Shown: positions 15,943 through 22,971 of the stretch, piece after piece
Layout: the number at the start of each line of letters is the position of its first letter
Numbering within the stretch: the first letter of the stretch is position 1
NCBI RefSeq assembly: GCF_003955665.1
Contig: NZ_RXHU01000049.1
Location: 24,511 to 88,510 of the forward strand
Length of the DNA stretch: 64,000 nucleotides
From: Paenibacillus whitsoniae
GTDB lineage: Bacteria; Bacillota; Bacilli; Paenibacillales; NBRC-103111
Reading direction: 5' to 3'
Program-made: the position numbers and the translations under genes
The notes under the pieces: generated by a model
What the model was told of the DNA's origin: nothing
Databases searched by the model: none
What the model saw: only the letters and a program-made list of their open reading frames with translations

Positions 15943-17214
15943 TCATTTCACGCTTTCTTTCATTTCCTTCAGGTCAATCATGAGCATTTGCAAAGCGCCA
16001 CCCTGACTTTGAACCTGATAAAAGAACTTCTCGTCGCCCGACCATTCGAGGAGCATAATCTGATCCCCGGGCTGCCATTCCAACTTCGACGTGAAGACAA
16101 CGTCATGCGCAGCCGAATTCCGGATCACAACATGACGACCCTCGATGGCCGCTGCGTAAATCCCTGATGTCGATTGCAAAACGTTGGCGGCGGCAATCGA
16201 AAAAAGTCCTGCGTTTGGCGCGAAGCCGCGATCGGCGGAATCGCCGGTATTCGGAGCCAAGCTATTCTTCCTCTGCGCTTCGGCATCCTTTGCGGAAGGC
16301 GCAGGTGCCTGCGTGTCCGCTGTCGATGTGGGCGCAGGTGTCTCGCTCGGCGTTGCTGCAGGCGTTGACAACGCAGCCGCGGAGCTTCCCTTGTCCGCTG
16401 CGGCAGGGGCTGTCTCGCTCGGCTTCTTCATCCGCTCAGGCGCTGTTGGAGAGGGCGATATCGCCATCGCTTCTCCCTTGTTTACAGGGCCAACGAGCGT
16501 CGTCGGCTGCTCAAGCTTCGCATCCGGCTTCTCTTGCAGCACGCTGCCTGAGCTGCCGGCAGCCGCGCCTCCTCCGGTTGTTGCGCCCTCCGTTGGCGCT
16601 GACGATGACTGCGCAGCCGGCTCGGTTGTCGGCGGCACAGCATCTGACGTAGCCCCCGCAGCGGCTTGCGCCTTCGGCGCTTGATCGTTGGCAAGCCCGG
16701 TAACTGCGCTCGACTCCGTGCTCATTTGCTTGGACTCCGCACTCGATTTCATCGGCAGAAGTCCGTCAGCATTATCCAGTACCGGATGCTGCATATTAAA
16801 AGCGAAGAACCCTAGAATCAACCCGGCTGCGACAACGCCTCCTGCGATTTTCCAAGAAAATTGCTCGCGATAGCGCTGCTGCCAGGACGGTTTGCGACTT
16901 GGCGTCGGAACTTCCGCTGCTGGTCGAATCGCCGCAGGAGCCGACAACGATGACAAGGAAGCTGCATCGCCTCCGTTACGCACAGCGGCACGGTCGATTT
17001 CTTCAATTTGCGGCAAAATGGCGTCTACTAAAGAGAAAGGAGGCGTCACTTTCGGCAGTTGGGACAACTCATCGGACAACCGCTGCAAGCGCTCGAACAT
17101 TTGCGCGCACGCCAGGCAATCCATCAGGTGAGCATGCATCTCATCCTCTTCTTGGGAATCAAGATCCCCGTCCAGCTGTCTTTGCATGTATATCATCACC
17201 TCTTGACAATTCAT
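15943..17214 (-). CDS. Membrane anti-sigma factor with zinc-binding (zf-HC2) domain and long extracytoplasmic linker
   Basis: Likely holds the co-encoded ECF sigma factor inactive at the membrane. The 423 residues start MNCQEVMIYMQRQLDG. The anti-sigma zinc motif H...C..C is at about residues 28-36 (HAHLMDCLACAQ). One transmembrane helix sits near 135-155 (KIAGGVVAAGLILGFFAF). About 200 residues rich in Ala, Ser, Thr, Pro and Gly follow. A compact C-terminal domain (about 335-423) rich in aromatic and charged residues may be the sensor. The start overlaps the sigma gene stop by four bases (ATGA), so the two are translationally coupled. The signal sensed is unknown. Confidence 0.85.
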   Translation of the reverse strand: MNCQEVMIYMQRQLDGDLDSQEEDEMHAHLMDCLACAQMFERLQRLSDELSQLPKVTPPFSLVDAILPQIEEIDRAAVRNGGDAASLSSLSAPAAIRPAAEVPTPSRKPSWQQRYREQFSWKIAGGVVAAGLILGFFAFNMQHPVLDNADGLLPMKSSAESKQMSTESSAVTGLANDQAPKAQAAAGATSDAVPPTTEPAAQSSSAPTEGATTGGGAAAGSSGSVLQEKPDAKLEQPTTLVGPVNKGEAMAISPSPTAPERMKKPSETAPAAADKGSSAAALSTPAATPSETPAPTSTADTQAPAPSAKDAEAQRKNSLAPNTGDSADRGFAPNAGLFSIAAANVLQSTSGIYAAAIEGRHVVIRNSAAHDVVFTSKLEWQPGDQIMLLEWSGDEKFFYQVQSQGGALQMLMIDLKEMKESVK

Positions 17215-17759
17215 CCCCGAACACCCCCTTTCTGATAATCTTGGAGCAATGACTGCAAGGTGTGTCTCGCTCGAAATAAATACGATTTTACGGTATTCAG
17301 CGGCAAATTCAGTGATTCCGCAATTTCATGATAAGAAAAATCCTGCAAATAGCGAAGAATCACAACAGATCGGTGATGCTCGGGCAATTTATCGATCGCT
17401 TCTCGAATATCTTGGGCCAAATAGCCATTTAACATCTCATGTTCCACATTGTGATCCGCTGTAAAGATCATTTCGTGCTCATCAATCGAAACCGTCGGCT
17501 TCGTTTTGCGAAATTTATCGATGCAGATGTTCGTCACAATCCGCTGCACCCACGTCTTAAAGAGCGCTTTTTCTTCATAAGAATGAATCTTGGTATAAAT
17601 TCGCAGCAGTGCCTCCTGTGAAGCGTCCAGCGCATCCTGTTCATTATTAAGAATATAAAAAGCGGTTCGATAAACATGAGACTCAATTTCTCGCAATAGG
17701 GTAATGAGCGCATCACGATCACCGGCTTGAGCTGCTCTTACCAGTTCGGGTGCTATCAC
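17211..17759 (-). CDS. ECF-type RNA polymerase sigma factor
   Basis: Alternative sigma factor of 182 residues with regions 2 and 4 only. Region 2 contains DALDASQEALLRIYTKIHSY and the FKTWVQRIVTNICIDKFRK element. Region 4 contains KLPEHHRSVVILRYLQDFSYHEIAESLNLPL with its helix-turn-helix, then NTVKSYLFRAR. The start is GTG at 17759, six bases after GGGAGGG. It heads a two-gene operon with its anti-sigma factor, downstream of comEC and upstream of holA, a position where B. subtilis has none. It resembles the SigW/SigX group, but a specific orthologue is not claimed. Confidence 0.92.
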   Translation of the reverse strand: MIAPELVRAAQAGDRDALITLLREIESHVYRTAFYILNNEQDALDASQEALLRIYTKIHSYEEKALFKTWVQRIVTNICIDKFRKTKPTVSIDEHEMIFTADHNVEHEMLNGYLAQDIREAIDKLPEHHRSVVILRYLQDFSYHEIAESLNLPLNTVKSYLFRARHTLQSLLQDYQKGGVRG

Positions 17760-17897
17760 TGGGATCCCTCCCTTTGCACACTTATAGACGAGGCTTCGTC
17801 TTCTAAGGTTGCAAGACTATTAAAAAATTTTCATACCAACGTATTAGACGCATGGAGCGGCATTTGGTTTCATGATGGCGATGGCCAAAATGCGGAA

Positions 17898-17941
17898 AGC
17901 CTCGGCCGCGCGCTCCCGGGCAGGAGACATCAACCGAGGCT
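17898..17941 (-). terminator. Terminator after comEC
   Basis: AGCCTCGG (17898-17905) pairs perfectly with CCGAGGCT (17934-17941) over a GC-rich loop. On the minus strand TTCC follows, so the U-tract is weak. It separates comEC from the sigma-factor operon in an otherwise gene-free stretch of nearly 300 bp. Confidence 0.55.
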
Positions 17942-18055
17942 ACCATCTGACAAGCGCTCTCTCTACTTTAGAACGAGACAGCGAAGTTTGCAAGGCATGC
18001 GACAGCATTAATTCTATCCATGTAAAATGAACCACCCTGCTCGCAATTAAAAAAA

Positions 18056-20665
18056 TCAATTTGCTTCAAGCTTTGTCCTCGATTTGATCCCTTGCACGTC
18101 AATTTCCATTTGAATTTCTCCACTGCGATCCGTACGAAACACCTGCGCGCCTCCATCCTCCAAACGTCCGACAACGTCCGGCGAGGGATGGCCGTATACG
18201 TTCTTCTCTCCGACTGAGATGACTGCTGCCGCCGGTTGCCAGAACGTCACCCATTCGGGTGTGGTTGACGTTTTGCTGCCATGATGCGCGACTTTTAAAA
18301 CGTCGATTTTGCGCCCGGTGGTGGTGCTGCTGCTGCTAAAACCGTCATCGCGGCCGTCCGGAGAACTCGGGGAACCCCAAATGTCTGCCGGCTGGTCACG
18401 CAAATAGCTCAGCACCTCAGCTTCCGACGCCTTTTCCATGTCCCCGGTAAACAGCCAGCGCGTGCCTTGCATCTCCAACAGCAGGACGACGGAGAGGGCG
18501 TTTTGCTCACTTGCCAAGCTGACTTCTGTCGGCATCGTTTGCAGCGGATACAGAATCTTGATCCGGGTCTGCGGATCAATGACAAGCCAGTCTCCGAGAC
18601 CGGCGGGCAGCAGGGGGACATGCTTGGCCAGCAGTGTGCCGAATAATTTGGCGATGCCCGGGGATGACTTGAGCGTACCATTGAACAGAAATTGCTTGAT
18701 CGGGATTTGCTCCGCTACCGCTTGCAGGCCGCCGCTGTGATCTGCGTCTTCATGCGTCAGGACAAGGAAATCGAGCTGATGAACGCCTCTTTTTTTCAGC
18801 AGCGGAACGAGCAGCTTGGCTCCGACTTCATAAGGGTCTTTTCGGAGCTTCCAAGCCTCGCCCGGTTTGCCGAAGGTGACCGTTCCTCCGCCATCGATAA
18901 GCAAATGCTTATTGTATGGCGTTCTAATCAAAATCGCATCGCCTTGCCCGACGTCAAGAAACTGCACACTGCCCTTGCGGTGAAACCGATCCGGCGAGTA
19001 GCCGATCCATAGCAGGAGAGCAAATGTGCTCAGGCTTAGGAGCAGCGCTGTGAGCGGGGATACCCGGAAACTGCGGCGTTTCCCTCGTCGCTTGTCATAC
19101 GTGAGGAGCGGCCTCGGCTCCCCGGCCGTCGCAACGCTCCGCCACAGCGCATAAATCGCAAGCATGCAGAGGTAATAAGCGGCCATCCAGGTCAAGCTGG
19201 GCGTAGGCCAAATCGTTTTGTAAGTTTGGAAGCTTTGCAGCCAGTCTGTAACCCGGAAAATCCCCTGATTCAACCAACCGATCCCCGTACCGATCGCTTT
19301 TCCCGCCGGCATATAAAGAAAGCCGATCAACAGCGCCGCCAGCCCCGCCGGAAACACCACCATCGAAATGATCGGCACCAAGACTGCGTTCGCCGCCCAG
19401 GAAATGAGCGAAAATTGATTAAAATAATAGATCGACACTGGGAATGAAATGAGTTGGGAGACGAGCGTAATTGCAGCAGTATTGCGCAGCAGCGTATGGG
19501 GAATCCAAGGCTCAAGCAGCTTGCCGGTACGTTGAACGCCGACGATCAGACCCAACGTGACGAGAAAGGATAGCTGAAAAGAAACGTCCAGCACATAGTA
19601 CGGATTCCACAGCAGCATCGCCCACGCGACGATCGCCATGATGTGCAGCACATCCTTCATGAAGCCTTTCCGCGCAGCGATCAAGGCGATCATCGACATC
19701 AGCCCTGCCCGCACAATGGAGGGGGAAGCCCCCGTGACGAGGATATAGCAGGGCAGCAGCCAAATGCAGACGAGCAGAATCGTCTCTCTCGTCAGCTTGA
19801 ACCGGCGCAGAAGCCAGATGACGGCACCAAGGAATACGGCCACATTGAGGCCTGAGATGGCCAAAATATGCGTAAGCCCCAGCTCGGAAAATTGCTGGAA
19901 GCGGTTCGGGTCCAGATCGTCGGTGTAGCCGATCAGCATGCTTTTCATGAACCCGGCCTGCTCGGCCGCCGGGAAGATGCGGTCCATGCGCGCGCTGAGC
20001 GCAGCCCGCAGCGCATCGTTCCAGCGCAGCAGCCCCGTGGCGCTGATGCGCGCAGCCGCAGGCTGCACCAGCGCCTGGTCCACCCCGCTGGCCGTCAGCA
20101 GCCAGTGGGTGTGGTGCAGGCGCAAATATCGGCGGTAGTCGAAGCCGCCGAAGTTGCGCGCCGGGGCGGGGCTGCGCAGCACCCCGCCCAACGTCACGGC
20201 GTCGCCGCGGCGCCAGCCGGCGACGACGCCCTGCTGCGCCTGCTCCGCTAGGCGCAGCGTGACCTGCACGCTTTCCCCGCGGAGCGGGAAAGCGGTGTCG
20301 TCCTGGAAGCGGAGGGACGTCGCTTCCAGCGTAAAGCTGGCCCTGTCCCCGTCGACGGAGACAGGGCTGGTGAACCGGCCGTGCAGCGTGACCTCGCTGC
20401 CGTCCAGGTTCGCTTGCTGCTGGGCGAGCGACAGCAGCGCGGATACGTTCCGCTGGTCGTTCCACTGGTAATAGCCGAAGGCGATCCCGACCAGCAGGAC
20501 AAGGCTCAGCGGCTGTCGTCCCGGCAGCCGCAGCACGTGCAGGCTGATCAGCGCAGCCAGCAGCCCCGCGCCGATCAGCCAGCTTCCATCTTGGTTGGGC
20601 ACGGCCATCGCCAGCACGTACCCAGTTATCCACAGACAGCATCCTAGAACAACTGGCCTATTCAT
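18056..20665 (-). CDS. comEC: Competence DNA-uptake channel protein ComEC
   Basis: Forms the membrane channel that passes single-stranded DNA into the cell during transformation. The 869 residues, slightly long for the family, comprise two N-terminal membrane helices and a DUF4131/OB-like extracytoplasmic part (about 60-220). The multi-helix Competence domain follows (about 230-520, including GLTHILAISGLNVAV). The C-terminal metallo-beta-lactamase-like domain shows FLDVGQGDAILIRTP, the HxDxDH metal motif within LTHEDADHSGG, and LKVAHHGSKTS. The ATG follows GAGGAGGG. The 5' third is unusually G+C-rich. It is downstream of comEB, with a terminator between. Confidence 0.96.
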   Translation of the reverse strand: MNRPVVLGCCLWITGYVLAMAVPNQDGSWLIGAGLLAALISLHVLRLPGRQPLSLVLLVGIAFGYYQWNDQRNVSALLSLAQQQANLDGSEVTLHGRFTSPVSVDGDRASFTLEATSLRFQDDTAFPLRGESVQVTLRLAEQAQQGVVAGWRRGDAVTLGGVLRSPAPARNFGGFDYRRYLRLHHTHWLLTASGVDQALVQPAAARISATGLLRWNDALRAALSARMDRIFPAAEQAGFMKSMLIGYTDDLDPNRFQQFSELGLTHILAISGLNVAVFLGAVIWLLRRFKLTRETILLVCIWLLPCYILVTGASPSIVRAGLMSMIALIAARKGFMKDVLHIMAIVAWAMLLWNPYYVLDVSFQLSFLVTLGLIVGVQRTGKLLEPWIPHTLLRNTAAITLVSQLISFPVSIYYFNQFSLISWAANAVLVPIISMVVFPAGLAALLIGFLYMPAGKAIGTGIGWLNQGIFRVTDWLQSFQTYKTIWPTPSLTWMAAYYLCMLAIYALWRSVATAGEPRPLLTYDKRRGKRRSFRVSPLTALLLSLSTFALLLWIGYSPDRFHRKGSVQFLDVGQGDAILIRTPYNKHLLIDGGGTVTFGKPGEAWKLRKDPYEVGAKLLVPLLKKRGVHQLDFLVLTHEDADHSGGLQAVAEQIPIKQFLFNGTLKSSPGIAKLFGTLLAKHVPLLPAGLGDWLVIDPQTRIKILYPLQTMPTEVSLASEQNALSVVLLLEMQGTRWLFTGDMEKASEAEVLSYLRDQPADIWGSPSSPDGRDDGFSSSSTTTGRKIDVLKVAHHGSKTSTTPEWVTFWQPAAAVISVGEKNVYGHPSPDVVGRLEDGGAQVFRTDRSGEIQMEIDVQGIKSRTKLEAN

Positions 20666-20707
20666 CTTTTCCCTCCTCTGATCGGATTTCCCAAACTCTC
20701 ATGCCAA

Positions 20708-20758
20708 CAAAAAACCTCTCCCCGGCACGCCGTGATCGGCTGCCAAGCGAGAGGTGCT
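20708..20758 (-). terminator. Terminator between comEB and comEC
   Basis: On the minus strand CCTCTC pairs with GAGAGG around an inner GGCA/TGCC stem, followed by TTTTTT. It suggests that comEC is only partly read through from comEB. Confidence 0.75.
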
Positions 20759-20772
20759 TCCTACTCCGTTAT

Positions 20773-21285
20773 TTAATTCACTACATCCGTCATCGTGCCC
20801 GGAGGCGGTTCATACCCCGCCAATTGCCGAAAGACGATTCCCCGCGCCTGCATCAACTCGCTAACCTTGATGTGATCCTTCGGATACCCCCGGTGGAACA
20901 CAATTTCTGTCACGCCGCTGTTTGCCAGCATATTGGCGCACGTCCAACAAGGCTGATCCGTCACATACACCGTCGAGCCCTCGCGGTCCTCCCGATCCGT
21001 AAACAGCAGCAAGTTCTGCTCCGCATGGATCGTCCGGATACACCGCTGCTTGCGCACGACCTCTTCGGTCTCGCCGACCATTTTCAGCTCAATCTCCTCT
21101 ACCAGCATGCAGCCTGCTTCCGTACAATCGGCAACGCCCATCGGCGCTCCGTTATAAGCGGTGCCGAGCAGTTTTTTCCCCTGAACCAGCACCGCGCCAA
21201 CATGTCTCCGGTTGCATCTGGAACGCGTCGACGCCATATACGCGATATCCAAAAAATACGTATCCCAATCTTTTCGTACGCTCAT
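20773..21285 (-). CDS. comEB: ComEB, dCMP deaminase family
   Basis: Zinc-dependent deoxycytidylate deaminase-like protein. It sits in the late competence operon but is not needed for DNA uptake in B. subtilis. The 170 residues contain the two catalytic zinc motifs: HAE within TIHAEQN (about residues 87-90, His ligand plus proton-shuttling Glu) and PCWTC within DQPCWTCAN (the two Cys ligands). A third Cys/His set lies in the CNRRHVGAV and DCTEAGC insert typical of dCMP deaminases. It lies between comEA and comEC on the same strand. Confidence 0.95.
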   Translation of the reverse strand: MSVRKDWDTYFLDIAYMASTRSRCNRRHVGAVLVQGKKLLGTAYNGAPMGVADCTEAGCMLVEEIELKMVGETEEVVRKQRCIRTIHAEQNLLLFTDREDREGSTVYVTDQPCWTCANMLANSGVTEIVFHRGYPKDHIKVSELMQARGIVFRQLAGYEPPPGTMTDVVN

Positions 21286-21374
21286 GCTCTCTATCTCCTT
21301 ACCCGTTTAGCCAAATTGTGCTATTTCTCGTATTCTCTCATATTTCCTCACAGTTGAAAAGATTTGCTAGGCTG

Positions 21375-21983
21375 CTACGCCCCCGACACATAAAGATAGG
21401 GCCGCAATTTCTCGAAAATTTTATCCCCGATCCCTTTCACTTCTTTCAGCTCTTCCAGCCGCTTAAATTTTCCCTTCTGGTTCCGATATTCCAGAATCGC
21501 CTTCGCCTTGCTCGGGCCAACGCCAGGCAAGCTGTCGAGCTGCTCAAGCGTGGCGTTGTTCAAATCCAGCAAATTGGATTGCGCAATACTTTGCGGCGAC
21601 GGTTGTATAGACGGTGAAGCGGGAGTCGGCGAAGCTAGCGGCGGCGCCGTTTCTTGCGCAGGAGCATTCGCCCCAGGCTTCGCCTCAGATCTCGCCTTCC
21701 CGACTGATTCCCCCAAAGCTGCTCCCTGCTGCTGCGCCCCAGTCGCCGGCGAGACAGCTGTTCTTGGCACGTTCGCAGCCTTTTGCCCGGCCGTTCCCGT
21801 CTGATCTGCCAGCGCTGCCTGCATCTGCGTGTTCAGCGGAATGAGCCCGGTGTAACCGCCGGACGTACCGCCTCTCACAAAAGGGATCACGATCCCAAAT
21901 ACAAAACCGAGCACAGCGGGGATCAGCAGCAGCTTCCCCAATTGAACCTTTGTCAATGGACATATCACCTGCCTTTTTGGCAT
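21375..21983 (-). CDS. comEA: Competence DNA receptor ComEA (short, low-complexity middle)
   Basis: Membrane-anchored receptor that binds double-stranded DNA for uptake. In its 202 residues, a transmembrane segment lies at about 18-36 (LLLIPAVLGFVFGIVIPFV). About 90 residues of Ala/Pro/Ser/Gln-rich sequence follow. The C-terminal helix-hairpin-helix pair LLDLNNATLEQLDSLPGVGPS and EEVKGIGDKIFEKL-like region spans about 140-200. The SLBB/oligomerisation domain common between membrane and HhH in other ComEA proteins is not recognisable. The ATG at 21983 has only a weak ribosome site. A TTG 10 codons in, after AGGTG, is an alternative start. It is divergent from comER, as in B. subtilis. Confidence 0.9.
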   Translation of the reverse strand: MPKRQVICPLTKVQLGKLLLIPAVLGFVFGIVIPFVRGGTSGGYTGLIPLNTQMQAALADQTGTAGQKAANVPRTAVSPATGAQQQGAALGESVGKARSEAKPGANAPAQETAPPLASPTPASPSIQPSPQSIAQSNLLDLNNATLEQLDSLPGVGPSKAKAILEYRNQKGKFKRLEELKEVKGIGDKIFEKLRPYLYVSGA

Positions 21984-22081
21984 ATTTGCCTGTACCGGGC
22001 CATATACTCAAAGATAAACGGCCTTACGCCGTCCTATTGCGCTAAGAGACTAAAGACTGATCATTCAGGAGGGAAAACTTG

Positions 22082-22909
22082 ATGAAAGCAGGATTCATCG
22101 GTACTGGGAGTATGGGAAGTATTCTGATTGAAGCGTTCATTCATTCAGGGGCATTCAATCCGGAGCAAATCATTGCCGGCAATCGTACCATTCGCAAAGC
22201 CCAGCTGCTTGCGGAGACGTATCCTGGTCTTCAAGTAGCCGAGACAAATAGAGAAATCGTGCAGCAAAGCGATATTATTTTCCTTTGCGTGAAGCCGTCG
22301 GAATATAAGAAAGTTATTGATGAAATCAAAGAGGACGTGCATTCCTCGCACTTTTTGATCTCAATCACAAGCCCCGTGCTGATCAAGCATTTAGAAGAGG
22401 TTTTGCCGGCCAAAATCAGTAAAATTATTCCAAGTATAACGAACTATGTCTTGAGCGGTGCAACGCTCTGTATCCATGGCAACCGGATGCAGCCGGAGGA
22501 CAAAGAATGGCTTGAAAACATTTTGACGCACATCTCCACACCCATTCGGGTATCGGAAAACTACACAAGAATCTCATCGGATTTATCGAGCTGCGGTCCG
22601 GCTTTTCTTGCCAGCTTCATTCAGGCTTTTATCGATGCTGCGGTGGAAGAAACGGGTATTTCAGTGGAGGAAGCAACGCTGCTTGCCAGCGAAATGACGC
22701 TGGGTACAGGCAAACTGCTGACAACGGGAGGCTTTACACCGGCGGCTCTGCAAAAAAGAGTATCCGTTCCCGGCGGGATTACAGCGGAGGGTTTGCGCAT
22801 TCTGGACAAAGAGCTTGCGGGTGTGTTCTCTCAAGTCATTTGCGCGACGCATGCCAAATACGAAGAAGACATCGAGAAGGCTGAGCAGAGTTTCACGCTC
22901 AAGCAGTAG
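22082..22909 (+). CDS. comER: ComER, pyrroline-5-carboxylate-reductase-like protein
   Basis: A NAD(P)-binding ProC relative encoded opposite comEA. In Bacillus it is linked to competence and sporulation/biofilm control rather than proline synthesis. The 275 residues begin MKAGFIGTGSMGSIL with the GxGxxG dinucleotide motif. SDIIFLCVKPSEY follows, and the ProC C-terminal dimer domain has SDLSSCGPAFLASFIQAFIDAA and a PGGITAEGL loop. The ATG lies after AGGAGGG. The last codons form one arm of the terminator hairpin. Confidence 0.93.
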   Translation: MKAGFIGTGSMGSILIEAFIHSGAFNPEQIIAGNRTIRKAQLLAETYPGLQVAETNREIVQQSDIIFLCVKPSEYKKVIDEIKEDVHSSHFLISITSPVLIKHLEEVLPAKISKIIPSITNYVLSGATLCIHGNRMQPEDKEWLENILTHISTPIRVSENYTRISSDLSSCGPAFLASFIQAFIDAAVEETGISVEEATLLASEMTLGTGKLLTTGGFTPAALQKRVSVPGGITAEGLRILDKELAGVFSQVICATHAKYEEDIEKAEQSFTLKQ

Positions 22910-22930
22910 CCTTCTCGGGTTTCTTCTTTT
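22874..22930 (+). terminator. Terminator overlapping the end of comER
   Basis: GAGAAGGCT (22874-22882) inside the coding region pairs exactly with AGCCTTCTC (22908-22916) across the stop codon. A T-rich tract follows at 22917-22935. The overlap means termination would be affected by ribosomes finishing comER. Confidence 0.7.
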
Positions 22931-22971
22931 TCTTTAAAGTTCGCTGCGGTTCGTTCCGGTTCCCCAGACGT

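Noticed and set aside
17760..18055. A yqzM-like small gene after comEC
   Set aside because: Only a 17-codon frame without a good site was seen; the stretch holds a hairpin and nothing else convincing.
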